From: Deltaproteobacteria bacterium
GTDB lineage: Bacteria; Myxococcota; Myxococcia; Myxococcales; Anaeromyxobacteraceae
DNA: 48,276 nt
Assembly: GCA_016214955.1 (NCBI GenBank)
Contig: JACRMN010000005.1
Coordinates: forward strand, 1-48,276
Direction of reading: 5' to 3'
In this document: positions 1 to 8,690 of the stretch, one piece after another
How positions within the stretch are numbered: the stretch's first letter is position 1
Layout of the letters: each line of letters begins with the position of its first letter
Notes under the pieces: generated by a model
What the model was told of the DNA's origin: nothing
Databases searched by the model: none
Seen by the model: the letters and a program-made list of their open reading frames with translations, nothing else
Made by a program: the position numbers and the translations under genes

Positions 1-1727
1 CCGGGCGCGAGGCGCGGCTCCGCGCGGCGCGCGACCAGGTGGCCCGGCGGCTGGCGGCGCTGGGCGCCCTGCCCCGGCCGCGCGGCGCGGCGGCCAGCGA
101 CGAGCAGATCCTGGCGGAGATCGCCGCGGCGCCGGTGCCGCCGGGCCCGCGCCCCTTTCCCCGCGAGGCGCCTCACGCCGCCTCCTGGCTGCGGGCCCGC
201 GAGCCGGGCCAGGCGCGGCTGCGCACCACCCTCGACGCCGGGACCCAGCGACTGGCGGAGCGGGTTGCCTCCGGCGCCGCGCCGGACCTCCGCCGCCAGG
301 GGATCCACAACGGCGCCGTGGTGGTGCTGGAGAGCAGGAGCGGCGAGGTCCGCGCCCTGGCCGGCAACCTCGACTTCTGGGACGGCGCGCACGGCGGCCA
401 GATCGCCGCCTTCGCCGAGCCGCGCTCGCCGGGCTCGGCGCTGAAGCCGGTGCTCTACGCCATGGCCCTGGAGCGAGGCCTGGCGGGGCCGCGGACGCTG
501 GTGCCGGACGTGCCGCTGCTCTTCGGCAGCTACGCGCCCCGCAACTTCGAGGCCCGCTTCGACGGCCTGGTGCCGCTGGAGGAGGCGCTGGCCCGCTCCC
601 TCAACGTGCCCTTCGTGTCGCTGCTCCGCGACCTGGGCGTGGAGCCGTTCCTGGGGCGGCTGCGCGCCCTGGGGGTGCGCTCCCTCGACCCGCGCCCCGG
701 CCACTACGGCCTGTCGGCGGCGGTGGGCGGCCTCGAGCTCACGCCGCTGGAGCTGGCAGGCGTCTACGCCGCGCTGGCGTGGGGCGGCGAGTGGGTGGAG
801 CCGCGGGTGCGGCCCGGGCCGGCGCAGAAGGGGCGCGGATTCGCGCCCGGCGCCGCCTGGCTCACCGGGCAGGCGCTGGCGCTGCGCGACCGGCCCGACT
901 TCCCCTCGCGCCGCCAGCTCACCGGGGCGCCGGCCCACGTCCGCTGGAAGACCGGCACCTCCTTCGGCCACCGGGACGCCTGGGCCGCGGGCTGGGGGCC
1001 GGGCCACACCGCGGTGGTCTGGCTCGGCAACCTCGACGGCTCGCCCAGCCGCCAGCTCGTCGGCGGCGAGGTGGCGGCGCCGATGCTCTTCGACCTCCTG
1101 GAGGCGCTGGCCGACAGGTCGGGCGCTCCGGCGGCGCTGCCCGCCCCGTCCGAGCTCGCCGAGGTGGAGGTGTGCGCCCTCTCGGGCCGTGCCCCCACGC
1201 CGGCCTGCCCGGAGCGGCGCAGCACCCTGGCCCTGCGCAGCGCCGTGCCCACCGAGCCCTGCCCCTTCCACCGGCGCGTGGAGGTGGAGGTGGCCAGCGG
1301 CAAGGCCCTGGCGCCCGGCTGCCGCGAGGGGCGCCGCGCCGAGGCGCGGACCTTCGTCGTCTGGCCGGCCAGCGTGCGCCGCTGGCTCCGCGATCAGGAC
1401 CGGGCGCTGCCGGAGCCGCCGGAGCTGGCGCCGGGCTGCGCGCGCGGCGGCCCGCGCCGCGCCCCGGTCATCGTCTCGCCCCCGCCGGGCCAGGTGGCGC
1501 TGCTGGCGCCGGGCGTCGCCGCCGAGCGGCAGGAGGTGGTGCTGGAGGCCGAGTCCAGCGCGGAGGGGGCGCTCGCCTGGTTCGTGGACGGGGAGTACCT
1601 GGGCAGCGCCCGGGCCGACGAGCGGCTCTGGTGGCGGCCCCGCCCCGGGGCCCATGAGGTGGTGGTGACCGACGAGGCGGGCCTCTCGGCGCGCCGCAGG
1701 CTCGTCGTCCGCGAGCGCGGGCGGTAG
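1..1727 (+). CDS. pbpC: Penicillin-binding protein 1C, 5'-truncated by the window edge
   Basis: Class A peptidoglycan synthase of the PBP1C type, acting in the periplasm. The reading frame is already open at base 3, so the N-terminal anchor and most or all of the glycosyltransferase domain lie upstream. The transpeptidase domain is visible: the SxxK motif (SALK, nucleophile Ser codon 435-437), SLN at 597-605 and KTGT at 948-959. After it comes the roughly 150-residue C-terminal region typical of PBP1C (BiPBP_C-like), rich in Cys and Pro, ending in an Ig-like strand pattern. The GTG at 39 lies inside the gene and is not a real start. No operon partner is visible upstream; thyX follows after about 90 bp. 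The family assignment is firm from the motif order. Confidence 0.9.
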   Translation, partial: GREARLRAARDQVARRLAALGALPRPRGAAASDEQILAEIAAAPVPPGPRPFPREAPHAASWLRAREPGQARLRTTLDAGTQRLAERVASGAAPDLRRQGIHNGAVVVLESRSGEVRALAGNLDFWDGAHGGQIAAFAEPRSPGSALKPVLYAMALERGLAGPRTLVPDVPLLFGSYAPRNFEARFDGLVPLEEALARSLNVPFVSLLRDLGVEPFLGRLRALGVRSLDPRPGHYGLSAAVGGLELTPLELAGVYAALAWGGEWVEPRVRPGPAQKGRGFAPGAAWLTGQALALRDRPDFPSRRQLTGAPAHVRWKTGTSFGHRDAWAAGWGPGHTAVVWLGNLDGSPSRQLVGGEVAAPMLFDLLEALADRSGAPAALPAPSELAEVEVCALSGRAPTPACPERRSTLALRSAVPTEPCPFHRRVEVEVASGKALAPGCREGRRAEARTFVVWPASVRRWLRDQDRALPEPPELAPGCARGGPRRAPVIVSPPPGQVALLAPGVAAERQEVVLEAESSAEGALAWFVDGEYLGSARADERLWWRPRPGAHEVVVTDEAGLSARRRLVVRERGR

Positions 1728-1817
1728 CGCTGCGCGACACCGGCCGCCTGGCCGCCCCCGGGGCGTGGTGGCGGTCGGGCCCGGGTGCTAGAACCCTCCC
1801 TCCTTCCGGGAGCCCGC

Positions 1818-2636
1818 ATGCCGCTCGAGGTCACCCTCATCGACTACGCCCGCGATCCGCTGGAGAAGCTCTACGGCGCCTATCGCACCTGCTACACGCC
1901 CAAGACCCCGGCCGAGGTGTGGCGCGAGATCGGCGACGGCACCATCCCGCGCGAGAAGATCCGCGAGTTCATCCAGGAGCGGCTCAAGACCGGCCACGCC
2001 TCGCCGCTCGAGCAGGTGGTCTTCTGGTTCGGGATCAGCGGCGTCTCCCGCGCCCTCTCCCACCAGTTCGTGCGCCACCGCATCGGCATCAGCTTCGAGC
2101 AGCAGTCGCAGCGCTACGTGAAGTACCGGGAGGAGCGGCTCGAGTACGTCACCCCGAAGAGCTGGGAGAAGACGCCGGGGATGCGGGACGAGTACGACCG
2201 GCTCATGGCCGAGATCACCCGCGTCTACCAGCTCGCCATGCAGAAGGGCATCCCGGCCGAGGACGCCCGCTTCGTGCTCCCCAACGCCACCCCCACCAAC
2301 TTCCAGGTGATGGTGAACTTCCAGGAGCTGCTCCACATCGCCGACCTGCGGCTCTGCTGGCGCGCCCAGTGGGAGATCCGCCACATGGTGGCCCAGATGC
2401 GCCGCGAGGTGCTGCGGGTGGTGCCGGAGCTGGGAGCGCAGATCCAGCCCAAGTGCGGCGAGAAGCGCATGGGCTACTGCGACGAGCCGGTGAAAGACTG
2501 GGAGGCCTGCCCCATCGGCAAGGTGCGGCCCCACAAGGAGCAGCTCTTCGCCCTCTTCGCCCAGCACAAGGCCGGGAACCTGGCGCCGCTCCAGGAGGGA
2601 GAGCTGCGCAAGGTGGAGGACGCGGGGAACGAGTAG
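1818..2636 (+). CDS. thyX: Flavin-dependent thymidylate synthase ThyX
   Basis: Converts dUMP to dTMP using FAD, NADPH and methylene-tetrahydrofolate. The predicted protein has 272 residues. The ThyX signature is present as RHRIGISFEQQSQRY at residues 86-100, and the downstream helix NFQELLHIADLRLCWRAQWE is typical of the family. ATG 1818 is preferred over GTG 1785 because GGGAG at 1808-1812 sits a normal distance upstream and the protein then begins directly with the first strand. No thyA is in the window. dut, which supplies dUMP, is encoded near 37.4 kb. Confidence 0.93.
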   Translation: MPLEVTLIDYARDPLEKLYGAYRTCYTPKTPAEVWREIGDGTIPREKIREFIQERLKTGHASPLEQVVFWFGISGVSRALSHQFVRHRIGISFEQQSQRYVKYREERLEYVTPKSWEKTPGMRDEYDRLMAEITRVYQLAMQKGIPAEDARFVLPNATPTNFQVMVNFQELLHIADLRLCWRAQWEIRHMVAQMRREVLRVVPELGAQIQPKCGEKRMGYCDEPVKDWEACPIGKVRPHKEQLFALFAQHKAGNLAPLQEGELRKVEDAGNE

Positions 2637-2692
2637 GGACCCGGCACAGATCCTTTCCCGCCCCGGTGCGTTCCCCCTGCATGGAGGCTTCC

Positions 2693-4351
2693 ATGCACGC
2701 ACTCGTCCTCGCCGCCCTGCTCGCCGTCCCCCAACCGCTTTCTCCCTCCGTCCGCCGGGCCGACTCCCGCATCGACGCCGTGACCGCCCACCGCGGCTCG
2801 GCCCGGGTGACACGCGTCGCCCGGCTGGAGCTGCCCGCCGGCCCGAGCCGGGTGCTGCTCGACGGCCTGCCGGCCGAGCTCGCCGACGACTCGCTGCGCG
2901 TCGAGGGGCGCGGCGCCGGCAAGGCCCGCATCCACGGCATCTCGGTGGAGCGGGTCACCGCCGAGCAGGCCCTGGCGGCCGAGGCGCGGGCCGCCGAGGA
3001 GGCGCTCCTCGCGCTGCAGGACGAGGACCGGGCCCTCGAGGACCGGGTGCGGGTGGCCGAGGGTCGGCGCAAGTTCGTCGAGTCGCTGCGCTCCACCTAC
3101 GCCGACGAGCGGGCCCGCAACCTGGCGGTGCGCGGCGTCTCGGCGCGGGAGTGGGCCGACCTGACCCGCTTCGTCGACGGGGAGCTCTCCGGCGCCTCGG
3201 CCGAGGTGCGCCGCGCCGAGGTGGCGCGCCGCACCCTGGCCCGCCGCATCCAGGCGGCCAGCGAGGCCCGGGAGAGGGTGCGCGCCAAGCTCGGCGCCGA
3301 CTCCAAGGCGGTGGCGGTGGAGGTCGAGGCCGAGGAGGCCGGCGCGCTGGAGCTGGCGGTGAGCTACACCGTCCCCAGCGCCGGCTGGCAGCCGATCTGG
3401 GACGCGCGGCTCTCGCCGGAGAAGGGCTCGCTCGAGCTCTCGCTGCTGGCCGCGGTGGTGAACCGCAGCGGCGAGGACTGGCGCCAGGTGAAGCTCTCGG
3501 TCTCCACCGCCCAGCCCGGCCGCGGCCTCTTCGTCCCGGTGCTCGAGCCCCGCTGGCTGGCCCGCCGCGAGCTCCTGCCCATGGCCTCCGACGCCCTGCG
3601 CCGCGCGGTGCCGGCCTCGGCCCCGGCTCCAGCCAAGCTGGCCTTCGCCCGGGAGAAGGCGGCCGGCGCGATGGAGGAGCAGAAGGTCGAGGCGGTGGCC
3701 GAGCTGGTCCAGGCCGACGTGGCCGAGGGAATGCTGGCCGCCACCTTCACCGCCCCGCGCCGCGAGACCGTGGACGGCGCCGGCCAGGCCCGCCGCATCG
3801 CCCTGCGCCGCTTCTCCCTCCCGGCCGAGGTGGGCCGCACCGCGGCCCCGCGCCTCGATCCGGCCGCCTTCCTGACCGCCGCGGCGCTGAACGAGACCGG
3901 CGTGCCGCTGCTCGCCGGGGAGGCCAGCGTCTACCTGGGCGACGAGTTCGTGGGCCGGGCGCCGCTGGCCTTCACCCCGCCCGGCGGCAAGCTGACGCTG
4001 GCCTTCGGCGCCGACCCGCGCGTCGAGGTGGAGCGGCGCGTGCTGGAGCGGCGCCACGAGACCGCCGGCCTCGTCTCCAAGGACGACGTCTGGGTGTACC
4101 GCACCCGCATCGCCGTGAAGAACCGCTGGGGCACGCCGGTGGCCCTGAAGCTGCTCGACCTCGTCCCGGTGAGCCGCGAGAAGGAGATCGAGGTGACGGT
4201 GCTCGAGGGCACCAGCCCGGCCCGCGAGGACCCGGAGCGGCCCGGCGTCCGCGTCCACGAGCTCGCGCTCGCGCCGCGGCAGGAGCAGGTGGTCGAGATC
4301 CGCTACCGGGTGCGCTTCCCGCGCGGGACGCAGGTGGCCGGGCTGGAGTAG
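2693..4351 (+). CDS. DUF4140/DUF4139 protein, MuiA (mucoidy inhibitor) family, exported
   Basis: A 552-residue protein with a short signal peptide (MHALVLAALLAVPQP) and the layout of the mucoidy-inhibitor MuiA family. An N-terminal beta domain (about residues 25-90) is followed by a long charged coiled coil (about 95-210) and then a C-terminal DUF4139 beta-rich domain with the usual SxGWxPxWDARL-type segment. The start is fixed by GGAGG at 2683-2687, five bases before ATG 2693; the ATG at 2681 overlaps that site and is unlikely. The biochemical role of the family is not established. Its position before an exported peptidase suggests an envelope function, which is inference. Confidence 0.85.
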   Translation: MHALVLAALLAVPQPLSPSVRRADSRIDAVTAHRGSARVTRVARLELPAGPSRVLLDGLPAELADDSLRVEGRGAGKARIHGISVERVTAEQALAAEARAAEEALLALQDEDRALEDRVRVAEGRRKFVESLRSTYADERARNLAVRGVSAREWADLTRFVDGELSGASAEVRRAEVARRTLARRIQAASEARERVRAKLGADSKAVAVEVEAEEAGALELAVSYTVPSAGWQPIWDARLSPEKGSLELSLLAAVVNRSGEDWRQVKLSVSTAQPGRGLFVPVLEPRWLARRELLPMASDALRRAVPASAPAPAKLAFAREKAAGAMEEQKVEAVAELVQADVAEGMLAATFTAPRRETVDGAGQARRIALRRFSLPAEVGRTAAPRLDPAAFLTAAALNETGVPLLAGEASVYLGDEFVGRAPLAFTPPGGKLTLAFGADPRVEVERRVLERRHETAGLVSKDDVWVYRTRIAVKNRWGTPVALKLLDLVPVSREKEIEVTVLEGTSPAREDPERPGVRVHELALAPRQEQVVEIRYRVRFPRGTQVAGLE

Positions 4352-4402
4352 CGGCCCCTTTTCACTGGCCGGCGCGGGGCCTGGGCCGCATGATGGCGAG
4401 CC

Positions 4403-6880
4403 ATGCCCCGCGCCCTTCCTGCCCTCGCCGCCCTGCTGCTCGCCCTCCCGTTCGCCGCACGCGGCCAGGCCTGGAGCCTGGCCGCCCGCGCCGACGGCCA
4501 TCCCTCGGGCCTGGCGCTGCCCGGGGCCAGCGTGGCCGGCGGCGAGGAGCCGGCGGCGGTGGCCACCAACCCGGCGGCCGCCGGCTTCAACGAGGGCTTC
4601 ACCCTCCAGTACTTCCACGAGCGCCAGCGGGGCGCCCGCGGCGCCGACGGCCTGTACCTCGGCGCCGGCCCGGTCTCCGTTTCGAGCGAGTGGGTGCACC
4701 CCAGCGGCGGCACCTCCTTCCGACGGCTCTCCCTGGGCCTGGGGTTCGGCGGCCCGGGCGGCGCCCTGGGGTTCACCTGGAACGACTGGACCTCGGCCGA
4801 CCGCGGCGTGAGCCAGCTCCGCACCTGGGACGTGGGCCTCGCCGTGCGGCCGCTGCGCTGGCTCTCCCTCGGCGCAGCGGTGCTCGACCTCGACGGCCGG
4901 CTCCGCGACGCCTGGATCCCGGTCCGCTACCAGGCCGGCGCCGCCGTCCGGCTCCTCGACGACTCCCTCACCTTCTCGGCCGACTGGATGGCCGACGACC
5001 GCGCCCGCCGCTCCTTCCGCAGCCGGGCGCTGGCGTTCGGAGCCGCCTGGGAGAGCCGCTTCGGCCTCTTCCTCGGCGGCCAGCTCCAGGTGCCCACCCG
5101 CGCCCAGACCCCCGGCCTCGACGCCACCACCTTCCTGCTCACCGTGGGCCTGAACGGCGGCCGGGCCGGGACCAGCCTGACCGCGGGCGGCACCACCCGC
5201 GGCGATCGCGAGACCACCACCTACGGGGCGCGGATCTCGAGCCGCGACTACCGCGGGCTGCGGGCCCAGCCGGCGGTGGTGATCCTCGACCTGGCCACCG
5301 AGCTCGATCCTCCTGCGCGCTTCCCCTTCCGCAGCGCCCGCGATCCCTACGGGGCGCTCCTGCTGAAGCTGCGCCTGCTCCGCGAGGACCCGGAGGTGAA
5401 GTCGGTGCTGCTCCGGGTGGCCGGCCTGCCGCTGGGCGCCGGCCGCGCCGAGGAGCTGCGGCGCGCGGTGGAGGAGCTCGGACAGCGCAAGCGCGTGGTC
5501 GCCTACCTGGAGGACTGTGGCCTCGAGGAGTACACCGTGGCCAGCGCCGCCTCGCGCATCGAGATGGCACCGCTCGCCACCCTGCGGATCACCGGCTACG
5601 CCTCCGGCGGGCTCTACCTGCGCGAGACCTTGGCCCGGCTGGGCATCGCCGTGGAGGTCATCGCCATCGGCAAGTACAAGTCGGCCGGCGCGACGGTGGG
5701 CGAGCCCGGCATGAGCGAGGCCGATCGGGAGCAGCGCGAGGCGCTGCTGGAGGACCTCTTCTCGCGCCGGGTGAACACCCTGGCCGAGGCTCGCCGCCTG
5801 TCGCCGGAGAAGGTGCGCGAGCTGGTGGACCAGGGGCTCTTCGACGCCCAGAGCGCCAAGAGCGCCGGGCTGGTGGACGAGATCGCCTTCCCCGACGAGC
5901 TGGAGTCGCGGCTGGGCGCCAAGCAGTGGATGCCCGGCTGGCGGCCGCCCAGCCCGCGCCTGGCACAGCGCTGGGGCACGCGGCCGGCGGTGGCGGTGGT
6001 GCAGGTGAGCGGGATGATCGTGCCCGGCCGCTCCCGGTCGTTCCTGGTGCCGGGCGGGCTGGCCGGCGCCGACACCGTGGCCGAGTTGGTGCGGCGGGCC
6101 GCGGCCGACCGCGCGGTGCAGGCCATCGTGGTCCGCATCGACTCCCCTGGCGGCGACGCCCTGGCCTCGGACCTCATCCGTCGGTCGCTGGTGGCGGCGC
6201 GCCAGAAGGGCAAGCCGGTGGTGGTCTCCATGGGCGACGTGGCCGCCAGCGGCGGCTACTGGATCGCCTCCGGGGCCGACCAGATCGTGGCCGAGCCCGG
6301 CACCATCACCGGGTCCATCGGCGTGGTCGGCATGAAGCCCGACCTCTCGGGGCTGCTGGGCAAGGTGGGCGCGAAGCAGGAGACGCTGCGGCGCGGCGCC
6401 CGGGCCGACCTCTGGTCCATCGCCCGGCCCTGGACGCCCGAGGAGCGGGCTGCGGTGGAGCGGCACATGACCACCGCGTACCAGCTCTTCCTCTCGCGGG
6501 TGGCCGAGGGGCGGAAGCTCCCTGTCGAGCAGGTCGAGGCGCTGGCGCAGGGGCGCGTCTGGTCGGGCGCCCAGGCGGTGGAGAAGAAGCTGGTGGACCG
6601 GCTCGGCTCGCTGCGCGACGCGGTGGCCCTGGCCCGGCAGCGGGCCGGCATCCCGCCGGGCGAGGAGGTGGAGGTGCGCCGCATGGAGGCGCCGCGCGGC
6701 CTGCTCGAGGAGCTGGACCTGGGCGTGGTGCAGGAGCCCCAGGCCTGGCTCGCCAGCCTGGCGGCGCGCTCGCCGGAGCTGCGCACCGCCGCGGCGCTCG
6801 CCGAGCTGGGGCCGGTGGCGGCCCTCCCGGCCGAGTGGCTGGAGCCGCTGGCGTCGCCCCCCTCGGGGTCGTCCCCCTGA
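4403..6880 (+). CDS. sppA: Signal peptide peptidase SppA (67K type) with an N-terminal barrel-like domain
   Basis: Ser-Lys protease that degrades cleaved signal peptides. The protein has 825 residues against about 620 for E. coli SppA. The C-terminal 550 residues carry both tandem ClpP-like halves: the general-base lysine motif GKYKSA (residues 424-429, second Lys at 426) and the nucleophile in DVAASGGYWIAS (Ser616, codon 6248-6250), followed by TGSIGV. The first 22 residues are a cleavable-looking signal peptide. Residues 25-300 form an unrelated beta-rich segment with a TNPAA motif and alternating aromatic strands, resembling an outer-membrane barrel of the PorV/FadL type. That would put the protease at the outer membrane or in the periplasm instead of the usual inner-membrane site. 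The protease assignment is firm; the barrel is inference. Confidence 0.88.
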   Translation: MPRALPALAALLLALPFAARGQAWSLAARADGHPSGLALPGASVAGGEEPAAVATNPAAAGFNEGFTLQYFHERQRGARGADGLYLGAGPVSVSSEWVHPSGGTSFRRLSLGLGFGGPGGALGFTWNDWTSADRGVSQLRTWDVGLAVRPLRWLSLGAAVLDLDGRLRDAWIPVRYQAGAAVRLLDDSLTFSADWMADDRARRSFRSRALAFGAAWESRFGLFLGGQLQVPTRAQTPGLDATTFLLTVGLNGGRAGTSLTAGGTTRGDRETTTYGARISSRDYRGLRAQPAVVILDLATELDPPARFPFRSARDPYGALLLKLRLLREDPEVKSVLLRVAGLPLGAGRAEELRRAVEELGQRKRVVAYLEDCGLEEYTVASAASRIEMAPLATLRITGYASGGLYLRETLARLGIAVEVIAIGKYKSAGATVGEPGMSEADREQREALLEDLFSRRVNTLAEARRLSPEKVRELVDQGLFDAQSAKSAGLVDEIAFPDELESRLGAKQWMPGWRPPSPRLAQRWGTRPAVAVVQVSGMIVPGRSRSFLVPGGLAGADTVAELVRRAAADRAVQAIVVRIDSPGGDALASDLIRRSLVAARQKGKPVVVSMGDVAASGGYWIASGADQIVAEPGTITGSIGVVGMKPDLSGLLGKVGAKQETLRRGARADLWSIARPWTPEERAAVERHMTTAYQLFLSRVAEGRKLPVEQVEALAQGRVWSGAQAVEKKLVDRLGSLRDAVALARQRAGIPPGEEVEVRRMEAPRGLLEELDLGVVQEPQAWLASLAARSPELRTAAALAELGPVAALPAEWLEPLASPPSGSSP

Positions 6881-6922
6881 CCACGATACTTCCGCGGAGC
6901 TCTGCTTTCTGTTAGATTCCAG

Positions 6923-6951
6923 TTGTCTCCAGGCCGCCTCGACCCTAGTGT
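6923..6951 (+). promoter_or_regulatory. Candidate sigma-70 promoter for rho
   Basis: An AT-richer patch in the 284-bp gap before rho contains TTGTCT (6923-6928), a 17-bp spacer and TAGTGT (6946-6951). A start near 6958 would give a 5' leader of about 207 nt before ATG 7165, enough room for Rho-mediated feedback, which is known for rho genes in other bacteria. Apart from this patch I see no gene or strong terminator in the gap. Confidence 0.4.
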
Positions 6952-7164
6952 TCATCGGGCGGCGGGGAGATGGATCCCCGGATTCCTCGTCGACTGAGCG
7001 GCGCGCTTCGGGCGCGCGGCGAGAGCGAAGAGCCGGACCGGGGGGGCGAGCGTCGTCCGCGGTTGCAGCCATGCCGCACGAGAGCGAGCCCGCGTCCTGA
7101 CCAGCAGAAGGGCGTGCCGCGGAGAGGCGAGGTGTTTGCCTACCCGGCCGGAGCAGACGACAGC

Positions 7165-8559
7165 ATGACCGAGAACCACGAGTCCCCCGTGCCGGGCGGC
7201 GACGCGCCGCCCCCGCAGTCCGACGCCGACGGGCCCGATACCGACGGGCCTGCCGACAACCAGGGGGGCGCCGCCGCCAGCGGCGGTCAGCCTGGCCAGC
7301 CCGGCGCCCCCGGCTCGGGCCGCCGGCGCCGCCGCCGGCGCGGTCGCCGCGGGCGCGGTGGCCAGCCCGGCCCGCAGCCCGGGCAGCCGGGCCAGCCTCC
7401 CAACGGCGCGCCGCCCGCCGCCCAGGCCGCGCCTGGCGCTCCGGCCCCCGCCGCCCAGCCCGAGGTGACCGAGGAGGTCGAGGGCGTGCTGCAGTTCGAG
7501 GGCAAGGGCCAGGGCTGGCTCCGCGACCCGAAGCGCAGCTACCTGCCCCAGCCCTTCGACGTCGAGGTGCCGCGCTGGCTGGTGGACCGGATGCACCTGC
7601 AGCCGGGCACGCTGGTGAAGGGCGCCGCCGCCGTCCGCAACATGAAGCGGGTGCTCACCCGGGTGGACCAGCTCGAGGGCACCGATCCGATGGCGGTGCT
7701 GCGCCGGACCCACTTCCAGAACCTCACCGCCACCGACCCCACCGAGAAGCTGCGGATGGAGACCCGCGCCGAGGAGCTGGTGGGCCGGGTGCTCGACCTC
7801 ATCTGCCCCATCGGCCTGGGCGCCCGCGGCCTCATCACCTCGCCCCCCAAGGCCGGCAAGACCATCATGCTCCAGCGGATCGCCCAGGCGATCCACGCCA
7901 ACCGCCCCGACGTGCACCTCATGGTGCTGCTGGTGGACGAGCGGCCCGAGGAGCTCACCGACATGCGCCGCAACGTGCAGGGCGAGGTGGTGGGCTCGTC
8001 CAACGACCGCCCGGCCGAGGAGCACATCCACGCCGCCGAGATGGCCATGGAGCGGGCCAAGCGGCTGGTGGAGGGCGGCAAGGACGTGGTGATCCTGCTC
8101 GACTCCATCACCCGGCTGGCGCGGGCCTACAACCGCGAGATCGAGTCCTCGGGCCGCACCCTCACCGGCGGCGTGGACTCCCGGGCGCTGGAGCGGCCCA
8201 AGCGGCTCTTCGGCGCCGCCCGCAAGGCCGAGGAGGGCGGCTCGCTGACCATCATCGCCACCGCCCTCATCGACACCGGCAGCCGCATGGACGAGGTGAT
8301 CTTCGAGGAGTTCAAGGGCACCGGCAACATGGAGGTGGTGCTCTCGCGGCAGCTCGCCGAGCGGCGCATCTTCCCGGCCATCGACATCGCCGCCTCCGGC
8401 ACCCGCAAGGAGGAGAAGCTCTACTCCCAGAAGGACGTGGCCAAGATCCACAAGCTGCGCGCGGCCCTTGCCTCGCTGAAGCCGGTGGAGGCCATGGAGC
8501 GGCTGCTCAAGAAGCTCTCGGAGTTCGAGGCCAACGACGAGTTCCTGTCGAGCTTCTGA
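7165..8559 (+). CDS. rho: Transcription termination factor Rho with a disordered R/G/P-rich N-terminus
   Basis: Hexameric RNA-dependent ATPase that terminates transcription; 464 residues. Residues 1-100 are low complexity (Gly/Pro/Ala with an Arg block around 53-65) and take the place of the helical Rho N-domain. The RNA-binding cold-shock domain (about 103-160) reads GQGWLR where E. coli has GFGFLR, so the primary-site aromatics differ. The ATPase core is canonical: Walker A SPPKAGKT (226-233), [17 protein letters not shown] and the R-loop segment [14 protein letters not shown] 7165 is chosen because the family similarity allows it and GGAG lies at 7150-7153, although the frame is open back to ATG 6970. 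Myxobacteria can carry more than one Rho, so this may not be the only copy. Confidence 0.93.
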   Translation: MTENHESPVPGGDAPPPQSDADGPDTDGPADNQGGAAASGGQPGQPGAPGSGRRRRRRRGRRGRGGQPGPQPGQPGQPPNGAPPAAQAAPGAPAPAAQPEVTEEVEGVLQFEGKGQGWLRDPKRSYLPQPFDVEVPRWLVDRMHLQPGTLVKGAAAVRNMKRVLTRVDQLEGTDPMAVLRRTHFQNLTATDPTEKLRMETRAEELVGRVLDLICPIGLGARGLITSPPKAGKTIMLQRIAQAIHANRPDVHLMVLLVDERPEELTDMRRNVQGEVVGSSNDRPAEEHIHAAEMAMERAKRLVEGGKDVVILLDSITRLARAYNREIESSGRTLTGGVDSRALERPKRLFGAARKAEEGGSLTIIATALIDTGSRMDEVIFEEFKGTGNMEVVLSRQLAERRIFPAIDIAASGTRKEEKLYSQKDVAKIHKLRAALASLKPVEAMERLLKKLSEFEANDEFLSSF

Positions 8560-8583
8560 CGCCGGGCCCCTGACGATCCTGCC

Positions 8584-8600
8584 GGGGGCGCCTCGCCCCC
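8584..8600 (+). terminator. Small GC hairpin after rho
   Basis: A perfect 7-bp stem (GGGGGCG/CGCCCCC) with a 3-nt loop, 25 bp after the rho stop codon. There is no T-tract, so it may stabilise the 3' end instead of acting as an intrinsic terminator. Confidence 0.35.
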
Positions 8601-8690
8601 GCCCCGTCGAGCCAGCTCGCCGGGGCCCCACCCCGGGAGAAGAGGCCCTGGCTCGCTCGCGCCGCGGGCGCTGGGGTATCATGGTTCTCC

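Noticed and set aside
2474-7072. Very long open frames opposite real genes (for example 1532 codons on minus here; similar at 14337-18929 minus and 40591-45141 plus)
   Set aside because: They lie opposite clear genes, are low-complexity Arg/Gly/Ala/His-rich and have no domain. High GC removes stop codons.
6881-7164. Start of Rho at ATG 6970
   Set aside because: GGAG directly abuts that ATG with no spacing, and the extra 65 residues are Arg-rich leader-like sequence; ATG 7165 is more plausible.
8681-8690. ATG 8681 as start of the REC-HD-GYP gene
   Set aside because: It is in another frame; the receiver domain begins at GTG 8691.
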